A stretch of DNA of 64,000 nt from Chitinophaga jiangningensis (GTDB lineage: Bacteria > Bacteroidota > Bacteroidia > Chitinophagales > Chitinophagaceae). Below are positions 9,731-18,116 of the stretch, piece by piece; within the stretch, counting starts at the first letter, position 1, and each line of letters starts with the position of its first letter. The notes beneath the pieces were generated by a model. It searched no databases. It was not told the origin of the DNA and worked only from the letters and a program-made list of their open reading frames with translations. The position numbers were made by a program, and so were the translations under genes. The stretch is from contig NZ_FRBL01000001.1 of assembly GCF_900142605.1 (NCBI RefSeq), positions 434,001-498,000 on the forward strand, written 5' to 3'.

Positions 9731-9804
9731 CCGGTTGAGCAACGGGCCTGCGGCCCGTCGCTCAACCGGGGATTAAACCGCACCGAAGGTGCGGTTTAAT
9801 CCCC
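9731..9804. repeat. overlapping double hairpin (copy 1 of 6)
   Basis: Hairpin A pairs 9731-9748 with 9752-9769 (loop TGC, one A-C mismatch). Hairpin B pairs 9768-9784 with 9788-9804 (loop GAA, stem tip ACC-GAA-GGT). The bases GG at 9768-9769 belong to both stems, so A and B overlap. The element sits between the sucB terminator and the methyltransferase gene start. Because sucB has its own terminator at 9814-9848, this structure is not needed for termination there. Confidence 0.85.
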
Positions 9805-9813
9805 GATACAAAT

Positions 9814-9848
9814 GGAAAAGGCCGGCATCTCGCGATACCGGCCTTATA
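9814..9848 (-). terminator. rho-independent terminator of sucB
   Basis: Read on the minus strand, an 8-bp GC-rich stem (AAGGCCGG / CCGGCCTT), extended by three further pairs past a mismatch, is followed by TTTT at 9819-9816. It lies 23 bases downstream of the sucB stop codon. Confidence 0.75.
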
Positions 9849-9870
9849 TGTTATTCTAAATACTATCAGA

Positions 9871-11439
9871 TTAGAGCTTCAGCAGCGCTTTCAGCGGATC
9901 TTTACCGAACAGCAGCTGTTCAGGATTTTCCAGCATTTCTTTTACGCGAACGAGGAAGCTTACAGACTCACGACCATCGATGATACGGTGATCATAGCTG
10001 AGTGCAATGTACATCATCGGGCGGATTACCACCTGGCCATTAATTGCCATCGGGCGTTCCTGGATCTTGTGCATACCCAGGATAGCTGACTGCGGAATGT
10101 TGATGATCGGCGTACTCATGAGGGAGCCAAACACACCACCGTTAGTGATAGTGAAGGTACCACCGGTCATTTCCGGGATGGTTAATTTGTTGTCACGGGC
10201 TTTGGTAGCCAGGTTGAGGACTTCTTTTTCAATACCGGCCATATCCAGGCTTTCCGCGTTACGGATCACCGGTACTACCAGACCTTTAGGAGCAGATACG
10301 GCGATGGAAATATCGCAGTAATCATGGTACACCAGTTCTTCGCCATCAATGTAGGCATTTACGGAAGGGAACTCCTGTAATGCGAAGCAGCAGGCTTTGG
10401 TGAAGAAGCTCATGAAGCCCAGGTTCACTTCGTGTTGTTTCTTGAATACCTCTTTGTATTTAGCGCGCAATGCCATGATTTCGGTCATGTCTACCTCGTT
10501 GAAGGTAGTCAGCATAGCGGTCGTGTTCTTCGCTTCTACAAGGCGGCGGGAAACCGTTTTACGCAGGTTGCTCATTTTCTCGCGACGTTCGTTGCGACTG
10601 AACATTTCCTGGCCGATTGCCACACCTGGATTTTGCAGGGCAGCATACACATCATCTTTCACGATTTTGCCGTTGGCGCCGCTACCTTTGATGGTAGCAG
10701 GGTCTACGTGCTTGTCGGCAATTACCGCCGCAGCTACCGGGGTAGCTTTGATATCGTTAGGAATGCTGGTTACAGGCGCATTTTGTACCTGTGGCTTTGC
10801 TGCAGGTGCAGGCGTAGCTGCAGGAGCGGCGGCTGGTGCTGCCTTACCCGCAGGGCGTGCAGCAGCAGTATCTATTTTGCAGGCAACATCACCGATTTTG
10901 AGGGTGTCACCTTCTTTTGCTACAAGGATCAGTGCACCTGCTTCTTCTGCGTTCAGTTCGAAAGTAGCTTTCTCTGATTCCAGTTCACAGATCACTTCGT
11001 CACGTTCCACGTAATCACCATCTTTTTTGGTCCATTTAACCAGGGTTACTTCGCTGATGGATTCGCCTACTGTTGGCACCTTCATTTCAATTACCCCTTT
11101 GTTTACGGCTGGTGCTGCTGGTGCTGCTTCCGCTACAGGTGCCGCTGCTGGCGCTGCCGGAGCTGCTGCTGCCGGCGCAGAAGCCGCTGGTGCTGCTGCA
11201 TCCGTATCGATGGTGCAGGCAACATCACCAATTTTCAGCGTAGCTCCTTCAGCTGCATTAGCAGCAATTTTCAGGATACCTGCTTTTTCAGCATTCAGTT
11301 CGAAAGTAGCTTTCTCCGATTCCATTTCGCACAATACTTCGTCCTGTTGCACATAATCTCCATCTTTTTTCAACCATTTCGCAATTGTTACCTCGCTAAT
11401 AGATTCGCCTACCGTAGGGACTTTGATTTCGATAACCAT
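9871..11439 (-). CDS. sucB: 2-oxoglutarate dehydrogenase E2 (dihydrolipoyl succinyltransferase) with two lipoyl domains
   Basis: E2 transfers the succinyl group from the E1-bound intermediate to CoA in the TCA cycle. Two lipoyl domains are present, at about residues 1-75 (VPTVGESISEVTIAKW, ESEKATFEL) and 117-190 (VPTVGESISEVTLVKW, ESEKATFEL), each with the lipoylated Lys in ESEKA. They are separated by long Ala/Pro linkers. A peripheral subunit-binding domain follows at about 235-275 (HVDPATIKGSGANGKIVKDD). The catalytic domain comes next with the SYDHRIIDGRE active-site motif (HxxxDG). At 522 aa it is about 100 residues longer than the common one-lipoyl succinyltransferase, which is explained by the extra domain. 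It lies 107 bases downstream of sucA on the same strand. No E3 gene is in the window. Confidence 0.96.
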   Translation of the reverse strand: MVIEIKVPTVGESISEVTIAKWLKKDGDYVQQDEVLCEMESEKATFELNAEKAGILKIAANAAEGATLKIGDVACTIDTDAAAPAASAPAAAAPAAPAAAPVAEAAPAAPAVNKGVIEMKVPTVGESISEVTLVKWTKKDGDYVERDEVICELESEKATFELNAEEAGALILVAKEGDTLKIGDVACKIDTAAARPAGKAAPAAAPAATPAPAAKPQVQNAPVTSIPNDIKATPVAAAVIADKHVDPATIKGSGANGKIVKDDVYAALQNPGVAIGQEMFSRNERREKMSNLRKTVSRRLVEAKNTTAMLTTFNEVDMTEIMALRAKYKEVFKKQHEVNLGFMSFFTKACCFALQEFPSVNAYIDGEELVYHDYCDISIAVSAPKGLVVPVIRNAESLDMAGIEKEVLNLATKARDNKLTIPEMTGGTFTITNGGVFGSLMSTPIINIPQSAILGMHKIQERPMAINGQVVIRPMMYIALSYDHRIIDGRESVSFLVRVKEMLENPEQLLFGKDPLKALLKL

Positions 11440-11546
11440 ATTTTATCAGTTGATGGTGAAACCTGCTATTAAGGCCAGGCTGCATTTCTTTACATAAGAC
11501 CTAACAGATAACAGCAGGTATCTGTTTTATTTCTTTGATTATTTTA

Positions 11547-14306
11547 TTAGATGTTAAAAGCGGTGTCAATGATCTGCTGCTGTTCGCGGGCATGCACTTT
11601 CGCATAACCGGTAGCAGTGGATGCACTTGGGTTACGACTGATAACACCGTAATTGATCTGCTTCAGGTTCATCTGCAGGTAAGAAGCAGCGCCCATGTTC
11701 AGCGGCTCTTCCTGTACCCAGAAGAAGGTAGCTCCCTTATATCTGGCAGCAATGTTTTCCAGTTGCTTCACTGGCAGCGGATACAGTTGTTCCAGACGAA
11801 CGATGGCCACATCTTTGCGGTCTTCCTTCGCTTGTTTATCACTCAGATCAAAATACATTTTACCGGTACACAGCAATACTTTCTTCACCAGAGAAGCATC
11901 CTGGATAAACGGATCGTCCAGCACTTCCTTGAATCCACCGTTGGTAAACTCTTCCATAGTGGAGTAAGCACCCGTATGACGGAGGTTAGCTTTTGGAGAG
12001 AAGTTGATCAGCGGTTTGCGGAACTGCCAGTTCAGCTGACGGCGCAGCGCATGGAAGAAGTTCGCCGCTGTAGTGATATTGGTGATCACCATATTTTCTT
12101 CCGCACATTGCTGCAGGAAGCGCTCAGGACGAGCGTTGGAGTGATCCGGTCCACCACCTTCATAACCATGAGGCAGCAACATCACCAGGCCATTTTGTGT
12201 GGTCCATTTCTGTTCAGCGCTGCTGATATACTGGTCAATTACTGTTTGTGCACCGTTTACGAAGTCGCCATACTGCGCTTCCCAAACTACCAGGCTGTTA
12301 GGGTTAGCCATTGCATAACCGTATTCAAAGCCCAGTACACCATATTCACTCAGGAGAGAGTTATAAATTCTGAGTTTGCCTTGTTTTTCCTGGAGATCGT
12401 TCAGGCGGTTATAGGTGGCATTGGTATTTTCGTCGAACAGCACCGCATGACGGTGGGAGAAAGTACCACGTTTCACGTCTTCACCGCTCATACGTACGTC
12501 TTTACCTTCGATGAGGAGGCTGCTGTAAGCCAGCAGTTCACCGGTAGCCCAGTCCACCTTACCTTCTTCCTGGTACAGTTTAATTTTATCCTGTAACAGT
12601 TTGCTCACTTTACGTAAAGGCACGAAATCAGCAGGCCATTTCATCAGCCCGTCGAAGAGGCGTTTGAAATCAGCTTCGTTGATGGCGGTTGCCGGCGACT
12701 GATCAAAATCTGCCGGGGTAGCCTTGCGGAGTGCCTGCCACCATTCTTCCGGTTTCTGGTTTACATAAGGCAGCGGATGTTGTTTTACTTCATCCAGGCG
12801 TGCCTGCAGTTCATCCCAGAATACCTTTTCCATATCTTTTGCGAGTGACTGCGCTTCGGCATCGCCGTTCTGCAGCAGGAACTGCGTATATACTTCGCGT
12901 GGGTTCTGATGTTTGTCGATCAGGGCATAGAGAGATGGTTGTGTAAACTTAGGCTCATCACCCTCGTTATGGCCATGCTTACGATAGCACACCATATCGA
13001 TATACACATCTTCATTGAATTCCTGGCGGTAGCGTGCAGCCAGCTGGGATACTTTTACCACCGCTTCCGCATCGTCACCGTTTACGTGGAATACCGGCGC
13101 CTGTACGATGGAGGCTACGCTGGTACAGTAGTCAGAAGAGCGGGCATCATCAAAATCGGTGGTGAAGCCAATCTGGTTGTTGATCACAAAGTGAATGGTA
13201 CCACCAGTGTAGTAACCTTTCAGTTTGCTCATTTGCGCCACTTCATATACGATACCTTGTCCTGCTACGGCCGCATCACCATGGATGAGGATAGGCAGGA
13301 TTTTATCGTAGTCGCTGTCGTAAATCACATCTGCCTTGCTGCGGGAAAAGCCGATCACGATCGGGTCTACCACTTCCAGGTGGGAAGGGTTGGGCATCAG
13401 TTGCAGATTTACGGGTTTACCACCTGCGGTTGTAACCTGGGAGCGGAATCCGAGGTGATATTTCACGTCACCGGAGCCCATGGTCATGTCAGGGATAGCC
13501 AGGCCTTCAAACTCGTTGAAGATCTGCTCGTAAGTTTTGCCGAGGATATTTGCCAGTACGTTGAGGCGGCCACGGTGAGCCATACCGATAACGGATTCCT
13601 GTACGCCGTATTCAGCGGCAACACTTATCATCGCATCCAGTGCCGGAATAGTGGATTCTCCACCTTCCAGACCGAAACGTTTCTGACCGATATATTTGGT
13701 GTGAAGGAATTTTTCGAAAATAACACCCTGATTCAGCTTTTGCAGAATCCGGCGGCGTTGTTCCGTGGAAAGCGGGTTATTCATGGCAGATTCATATTCT
13801 TTTTCCAGCCATTTAGCTTTCTCGCGGTCATTAATATATGTATACTGGATACCTACAGGTCCTGCATATACTTTATTAAGGAATGCCAGAATGTTTTTTA
13901 ACGTGGTTTTACCAAGGCCCAGGAAAGTACCTGAGTAGAATTCTGAATTCAGATCCGCATCACTGAGGTCGAAATTGGTAATTTCCAGACCCGCTTTTCT
14001 GTCTTTTCTCTCGCGGATCGGGTTAGTTTTAGCGATCAGGTGGGCTTTCTTGCGATAAGCCTGAATCAGACGGTACACGCCTAATTCTTTTGCCAGCTGG
14101 TCGTTCGTCACCGGCGCTGAACCACCTCCTGCTGCCGTTGGCGCCGCGGGGCCCGCCTTGCCATTGGCGTTGGATACTGCAAAATCAAACCCTTCAAAAA
14201 ATTTCACCCATTCTGGGTCGACGGAATTAGGGTCTTTGCGGAAATCCTGATATAAAGATTCTATGTAAGCAGGATGTGAGTTGGTGACAAATGAGAAGTC
14301 CTTCAT
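11547..14306 (-). CDS. sucA: 2-oxoglutarate dehydrogenase E1 component
   Basis: This is the 919-aa thiamine-diphosphate-dependent decarboxylase subunit of the 2-oxoglutarate dehydrogenase complex. It opens with the E1 N-terminal segment (PAYIESLYQDFRKDPNSVD, WVKFFEGFDF). It contains GMAHRGRLNVLANILGK, the ThDP/Mg site region GDAAVAGQGIVYE and NNQIGFTTDFDDARSS, and a transketolase-like C-terminal part (EYGVLGFEYGYAM, LLPHGYEGGGPDHSNARPER). Length and order are normal for the family. It is the first gene of a sucA-sucB unit. The 275 bases upstream are shared with the divergent rpsT and hold a palindrome that may regulate it. Confidence 0.97.
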   Translation of the reverse strand: MKDFSFVTNSHPAYIESLYQDFRKDPNSVDPEWVKFFEGFDFAVSNANGKAGPAAPTAAGGGSAPVTNDQLAKELGVYRLIQAYRKKAHLIAKTNPIRERKDRKAGLEITNFDLSDADLNSEFYSGTFLGLGKTTLKNILAFLNKVYAGPVGIQYTYINDREKAKWLEKEYESAMNNPLSTEQRRRILQKLNQGVIFEKFLHTKYIGQKRFGLEGGESTIPALDAMISVAAEYGVQESVIGMAHRGRLNVLANILGKTYEQIFNEFEGLAIPDMTMGSGDVKYHLGFRSQVTTAGGKPVNLQLMPNPSHLEVVDPIVIGFSRSKADVIYDSDYDKILPILIHGDAAVAGQGIVYEVAQMSKLKGYYTGGTIHFVINNQIGFTTDFDDARSSDYCTSVASIVQAPVFHVNGDDAEAVVKVSQLAARYRQEFNEDVYIDMVCYRKHGHNEGDEPKFTQPSLYALIDKHQNPREVYTQFLLQNGDAEAQSLAKDMEKVFWDELQARLDEVKQHPLPYVNQKPEEWWQALRKATPADFDQSPATAINEADFKRLFDGLMKWPADFVPLRKVSKLLQDKIKLYQEEGKVDWATGELLAYSSLLIEGKDVRMSGEDVKRGTFSHRHAVLFDENTNATYNRLNDLQEKQGKLRIYNSLLSEYGVLGFEYGYAMANPNSLVVWEAQYGDFVNGAQTVIDQYISSAEQKWTTQNGLVMLLPHGYEGGGPDHSNARPERFLQQCAEENMVITNITTAANFFHALRRQLNWQFRKPLINFSPKANLRHTGAYSTMEEFTNGGFKEVLDDPFIQDASLVKKVLLCTGKMYFDLSDKQAKEDRKDVAIVRLEQLYPLPVKQLENIAARYKGATFFWVQEEPLNMGAASYLQMNLKQINYGVISRNPSASTATGYAKVHAREQQQIIDTAFNI

Positions 14307-14376
14307 TTACAACGAGTTTTGCTGATCTTCAGTTCAAATACTTTTCTGTTGAGTCCCTCATTATATAGGTAGATGT

Positions 14377-14398
14377 CCCACATTATATAATGTATGGG
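14377..14398. promoter_or_regulatory. palindrome in the sucA-rpsT divergent region
   Basis: ACATTATATAATGT (14380-14393) is a perfect 14-base palindrome flanked by CCC on the left and ATGGG on the right. It lies 74 bases upstream of the sucA start. A dimeric regulator could bind here. A nearby ATTATATA word at 14369-14362 on the other strand partly repeats it. No family of regulator can be named. Confidence 0.35.
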
Positions 14399-14525
14399 AT
14401 TGCAAATATCGCTCGTTTTTCATTACCGAGTATCTAAAAAATTAGAAAATAATAAGATGATTAGCTATGCACAACATTAGCATCAATCACTTATATTTGC
14501 ACCTTTAAAGACGGCGAATAAAATT

Positions 14526-14556
14526 TTGTATTGAATTGAGAAAAGTATTACCTTTG
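14526..14556 (+). promoter_or_regulatory. Bacteroidota-type promoter of rpsT
   Basis: TTG at 14526-14528, a 20-base spacer and TACCTTTG at 14549-14556 match the Bacteroidota -33/-7 consensus (TTTG, 19-20 bases, TAnnTTTG). The rpsT ATG is 25 bases further on. A second -7-like word, TATATTTG, is at 14492-14499. Confidence 0.65.
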
Positions 14557-14581
14557 CCGTCCGAAACTTGAAATTTGAAAA

Positions 14582-14836
14582 ATGGCAAACCATAAAGCAA
14601 CGAAAAAAGACGTACGTCAGAGCAGAAAACGTAATGAGCGTAACCGTTACTACGGTAAAACTACCCGTAATGCCATCCGTGACCTGAAAGCAGTGACTGA
14701 TAAAGCGGCAGCGGAGAAAGACTTTACTGAAGTAGCTTCCATGATCGACAAACTGGCTAAACGTAACGTTATTCACAAGAACAAAGCTGCAAATCTGAAA
14801 AGCAAGCTGGCTAAGAAAGTTAACGCTCTCGCCTAA
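14582..14836 (+). CDS. rpsT: 30S ribosomal protein S20
   Basis: The 84-aa, very basic protein starts MANHKATKKDVRQSRKRNER and contains RDLKAVTDKAAAEKDFTEV and NVIHKNKAANLKSKLAKKV, the recognisable S20 pattern. S20 binds 16S rRNA near the 5' domain and helix 44. The length is normal. It is a single-gene unit with its own promoter (14526-14556) and terminator (14859-14890). Confidence 0.97.
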   Translation: MANHKATKKDVRQSRKRNERNRYYGKTTRNAIRDLKAVTDKAAAEKDFTEVASMIDKLAKRNVIHKNKAANLKSKLAKKVNALA

Positions 14837-14858
14837 TTGCTTCAGTAACAATATTTAT

Positions 14859-14890
14859 AGCTCTTCCTCACGAGGGAAGGGCTTTTTGTT
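14859..14890 (+). terminator. rho-independent terminator of rpsT
   Basis: The stem GCTCTTCCTC / GAGGGAAGGGC (with G-T pairs and a short loop) is followed by TTTTTG and then TTTTT. It begins 23 bases after the rpsT stop. Confidence 0.75.
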
Positions 14891-14927
14891 TTTCTAGTCT
14901 GTTTATATAGAGATAAAATATATACAT

Positions 14928-16676
14928 ATGCCAGATCTTAGTCTTTCTGTTAAAAAACTCCTCATTTCAGGCATTTTTGCCCTCCTCAGCCTCCCCTCCT
15001 TCGCCCAGCAGCTCCTGACCCGATATGAACGCAGCAACGGCAATGAAACAGCTACCTACCAGGAAGTCATCGCGTACTATCAGCAACTCACCAAAAAGTA
15101 CCCACAGATAAAAATGCTGGAAATGGGAAACACGGACGCCGGCTACCCGCTCCACCTCGTTATCTACAGCCCTACAAAAGACTTTGACTTTACATCTCTC
15201 CATAAAAAAGATAAAAGAATCATACTCATCAATAACGGTATACACCCCGGTGAGCCGGACGGTATCGACGCTTCCATGATGCTCCTGCGCGACCTCGCCC
15301 AAGGAAAAGCCAGCATCCCGGATAATATCGTACTGGCAGTCATCCCGGTATATAATATCGGTGGCGCACTCAACCGTACCACTTTTTTCCGGGTGGATCA
15401 AAACGGTCCGGATGCCTTCGGCAGCCGCGGAAATGGCCAAAATCTGGACTTAAACCGCGATTTTATAAAAACTGACTCCAGAAATGCCCGCTCCTTCCAG
15501 CAAATCTACCACCTTACAGACCCGGACGTGTTTATCGACAACCACGTCAGCAACGGCGCCGATTACCAGCATATTATGACTCTACTCGCTACCCAGCACG
15601 ATAAACTGGGCGGCCCGATGGGTGAATATCTCCATAAAACTTTTACCCCCACCCTCTATCAACTCATGAAAGAAAAAGGGTACGACCTCGTACCCTATGT
15701 AAACCACTTCGGTGAAACACCCGACAGCGGCTGGGTAGAGTTTGACGACTCCCCACGCTACTCCTCCGGTTTCACCACGCTCTTCCATACCTTCGGCTTT
15801 GTGCCGGAAACACATATGCTGAAACCCTACCCCCAACGGGTACAGGCAACTTACGCCCTCATGCAGTGCTTTATTAAATTCACCTCCGACAACAGCAGCA
15901 CCATCCGTGACCTCCGTAACGACACTAAAAAAGCGGTGCGTACGCAAGCACAGTTCCCGCTTGACTGGCAGTTTGATATGAGAAAATACAGTCTGATCAC
16001 CTTCAAAGGCTTTGCCGCCGGCCATAAACCCAGCAACATTTCCGGCTTACCACGCCTCTACTACGATCGCACCAAGCCTTATACCCGTCAGGTGAAATTT
16101 TACAACTTTGCCAACGCCACCAACTTTGTGGATAAACCAAAGGCATACATCATCCCCCAGGGCTGGTGGCCGGTGATCGACCTGCTGAAAAACAATAAAG
16201 TGATCATGCAGCCGCTGCAAAAAGATACTACCATCTACGTAGCCACCTACCACATCGCTGATTATAAATCCTATACTAAACCCTATGAAAGTCACTTCCC
16301 CCATACTGATGTGAAAGTGACCACCACCATGGATTCTATTCACTTCCGCAAAGGAGATTTCTATATCCCGATGAACCAGGTTGCTAACCGCTTCCTTATC
16401 GAAACACTTGAGCCCACCGCTGGTGACTCCTACTTCGCCTGGAATTTCTTCGATGGCATCCTCGGACAAAAAGAAGGCTACTCCCCGTATGTGTTTGAAG
16501 ATACCGGCTATGAATGGCTGAAACAACACCCGGAAGTACAGGCGGAACTAGAGAAAAAACGCGCAGCTGATACTGCATTTGCAAATAATGGAGCGGCACA
16601 GCTGAAATGGGTATATCAGCATTCGCCGTACGCAGAGCCGGAGTATATGCGGTATCCGGTGTTCAGGGTATTATAA
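14928..16676 (+). CDS. secreted M14-family zinc carboxypeptidase
   Basis: The 582-aa protein begins with a signal peptide (KKLLISGIFALLSLPSFAQ). The M14 zinc ligands are visible: HPGEPDG supplies the His and Glu of HxxE at about residue 100, and the third ligand is the His of FIDNHVSNGADY. A likely catalytic Glu lies in FVPETHMLKPY. The roughly 250 residues after the catalytic domain are probably a beta-rich accessory region. The enzyme should trim peptides in the periplasm or outside the cell; substrate preference is not readable. It is alone between rpsT and a convergent hypothetical gene, with which it shares a two-way terminator. Confidence 0.88.
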   Translation: MPDLSLSVKKLLISGIFALLSLPSFAQQLLTRYERSNGNETATYQEVIAYYQQLTKKYPQIKMLEMGNTDAGYPLHLVIYSPTKDFDFTSLHKKDKRIILINNGIHPGEPDGIDASMMLLRDLAQGKASIPDNIVLAVIPVYNIGGALNRTTFFRVDQNGPDAFGSRGNGQNLDLNRDFIKTDSRNARSFQQIYHLTDPDVFIDNHVSNGADYQHIMTLLATQHDKLGGPMGEYLHKTFTPTLYQLMKEKGYDLVPYVNHFGETPDSGWVEFDDSPRYSSGFTTLFHTFGFVPETHMLKPYPQRVQATYALMQCFIKFTSDNSSTIRDLRNDTKKAVRTQAQFPLDWQFDMRKYSLITFKGFAAGHKPSNISGLPRLYYDRTKPYTRQVKFYNFANATNFVDKPKAYIIPQGWWPVIDLLKNNKVIMQPLQKDTTIYVATYHIADYKSYTKPYESHFPHTDVKVTTTMDSIHFRKGDFYIPMNQVANRFLIETLEPTAGDSYFAWNFFDGILGQKEGYSPYVFEDTGYEWLKQHPEVQAELEKKRAADTAFANNGAAQLKWVYQHSPYAEPEYMRYPVFRVL

Positions 16677-16711
16677 AAAACGGGCTGGTGTAGTACACCA
16701 GCCCGTTTTTT
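16675..16711. terminator. bidirectional terminator between M14 peptidase and the 111-aa gene
   Basis: A perfect stem CGGGCTGGTGT / ACACCAGCCCG (16681-16691 with 16695-16705) is flanked by six A on the left and at least five T on the right, so it can end transcription in both directions. It overlaps the stop codons of both convergent genes. Confidence 0.85.
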
Positions 16712-17045
16712 ATGACTTAAAAATAACGTCCTTTTGGTAAAATATCTTCATTGAACCAATATCCACCTCAATGGCTACCAACATCTTCTCCTCTTTGCCA
16801 TCAGCACCAATAAAATGAAGTTCACGGAAATACACGATGGGTAATTTGGGTCGTATAATAAATCTGATAGAAGGCCGATCACTGTTATACCGAAAGGTTT
16901 CATAAGCTGATACCAGTCTGAGAAATTCATAACTATTGATAAGTAAATCCTTTGTGATCCGTTGCCTCGCCACGGAAAACACAATCAGCCGGAAAGTAAT
17001 GATTACTGTCAAGGTGGCTAAGACAGCGAACAGAAATTCATTCAC
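16710..17045 (-). CDS. hypothetical single-pass membrane protein
   Basis: This 111-aa product from a GTG start has one N-terminal hydrophobic segment (NEFLFAVLATLTVIITFRLI), then a basic stretch and a soluble C-terminal part (PKLPIVYFRELHFIGADGKE). I recognise no family. It starts 30 bases after the chain-length-factor gene on the same strand and could be the last gene of the flexirubin-type operon, but nothing in the sequence ties it to pigment synthesis. Confidence 0.6.
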   Translation of the reverse strand: MNEFLFAVLATLTVIITFRLIVFSVARQRITKDLLINSYEFLRLVSAYETFRYNSDRPSIRFIIRPKLPIVYFRELHFIGADGKEEKMLVAIEVDIGSMKIFYQKDVIFKS

Positions 17046-17075
17046 AGGTATAAACTTAAAATAAATATAAAACTC

Positions 17076-18116
17076 CTACACCTTTTCCACCACCATCACC
17101 GTGTGCTGCTCTCCAAAAAAATGATTATAAATCACCACCTTCTTAAAATCCGCCGGCAGCTCCTTCACCATCGGAAACCATTCCGCTGGTATGTTACCCG
17201 CGTGCAGCAGCGAGGCTGCCAGCCACAAAGCGAAGGAACCTGCAGTATCATATTCCCCGCAGAGGTGTTTAAACGGTATAGTGGGTTTGGGTAGTACGGT
17301 GTTGAGGAGTTGATAATAATGGGCATAGTTACTGTCGCCATTAGCGCCGCTGATCACCAGGTCGGCATCGGCACCTAACTCCTGCAGTACTGCCGAAAGT
17401 CTTTCTGATGCAGGTTTGTAGAGGAGTTTAATACCGGTTACTGCCGCTTTAGACTCCTGCGTTGGTGCGGCCGCCAGCACAAAGAAGGCACTACCTTCTC
17501 CCGAAATAGTACCGGGCAAATTGGCATCAAACAAATGAGTATTACCTACAGGAGCCTCCCGCCACTGGCCAATGCGACTCTTAATATAGTAATGCTCCGG
17601 CGTCATTTCTTCAAATGAGCCGGTGAGGGTATGACTGGCGCCTTCCTGCAACAGCATCATGCTGTCTACCAAAGCGTTTTCGAAGGAAAAGCCGCGGTGC
17701 ACAAATGTATTGTTATAGTCGGTACCATTTTGCTGTAGCGCAATCAGTCCGTTTACAGAGTTGTAAGTAGATTGAATAAACGGTGTAGGGTTCAGCGCCG
17801 TTTCCTTGTATTGTTCAATTTCTTTGATAAACTTTTCCGTATCCTGCAAACTGCCTTTTCCCGTGCCGGTAACAATTGGGCCTGGGGTGGAAACACCGCT
17901 GACAGACAGGCATTTCAATGCAGTGGCAAGTCCCATACGCAGCACACGTGTCATCCGGCGCAAACTATTTGCAGGAATATAGGGCTTGTAATCCGGTTCC
18001 ACGCAAACCAAGCGGTTGCTCTCGCTATGCACAAACGGCGCCGTCGAAATATCTCCATCAAAAGTTTGCTGTGGAGATATTGCCGCCATTCCCTGGATAT
18101 AACACTTAACCTTCAT
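17076..18116 (-). CDS. beta-ketoacyl synthase-like chain-length factor (no active-site Cys)
   Basis: The 346-aa protein has a ketosynthase-like fold signature (YIPANSLRRMTRVLRMGLAT, ISGEGSAFFVLAAAP). Where a ketosynthase has its TACSS nucleophile, it has VHRGFSFENALVDSM, with no Cys. This is typical of the chain-length-factor-like partner found beside the true ketosynthase in aryl polyene and flexirubin clusters. It overlaps the upstream ketosynthase gene by 11 bases, so the two are likely translated together and form a KS-CLF heterodimer. It is the last recognisable pigment gene at this end of the locus. Confidence 0.82.
   Translation of the reverse strand: MKVKCYIQGMAAISPQQTFDGDISTAPFVHSESNRLVCVEPDYKPYIPANSLRRMTRVLRMGLATALKCLSVSGVSTPGPIVTGTGKGSLQDTEKFIKEIEQYKETALNPTPFIQSTYNSVNGLIALQQNGTDYNNTFVHRGFSFENALVDSMMLLQEGASHTLTGSFEEMTPEHYYIKSRIGQWREAPVGNTHLFDANLPGTISGEGSAFFVLAAAPTQESKAAVTGIKLLYKPASERLSAVLQELGADADLVISGANGDSNYAHYYQLLNTVLPKPTIPFKHLCGEYDTAGSFALWLAASLLHAGNIPAEWFPMVKELPADFKKVVIYNHFFGEQHTVMVVEKV

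Noticed and set aside
9712..9783. Longer N-terminus for the RNA methyltransferase
   Set aside because: The added residues come from the double hairpin at 9731-9804; family-like sequence begins at the ATG at 9711 or 9693.
10397..11014. Long plus-strand frames opposite sucB, Ala/Ser-rich
   Set aside because: They are the antisense of the Ala/Pro linkers and lipoyl domains; composition follows the real gene.
12909..13901. 330-codon plus-strand frame opposite sucA
   Set aside because: It lies wholly inside the well-recognised E1 gene on the other strand and has no family signature.
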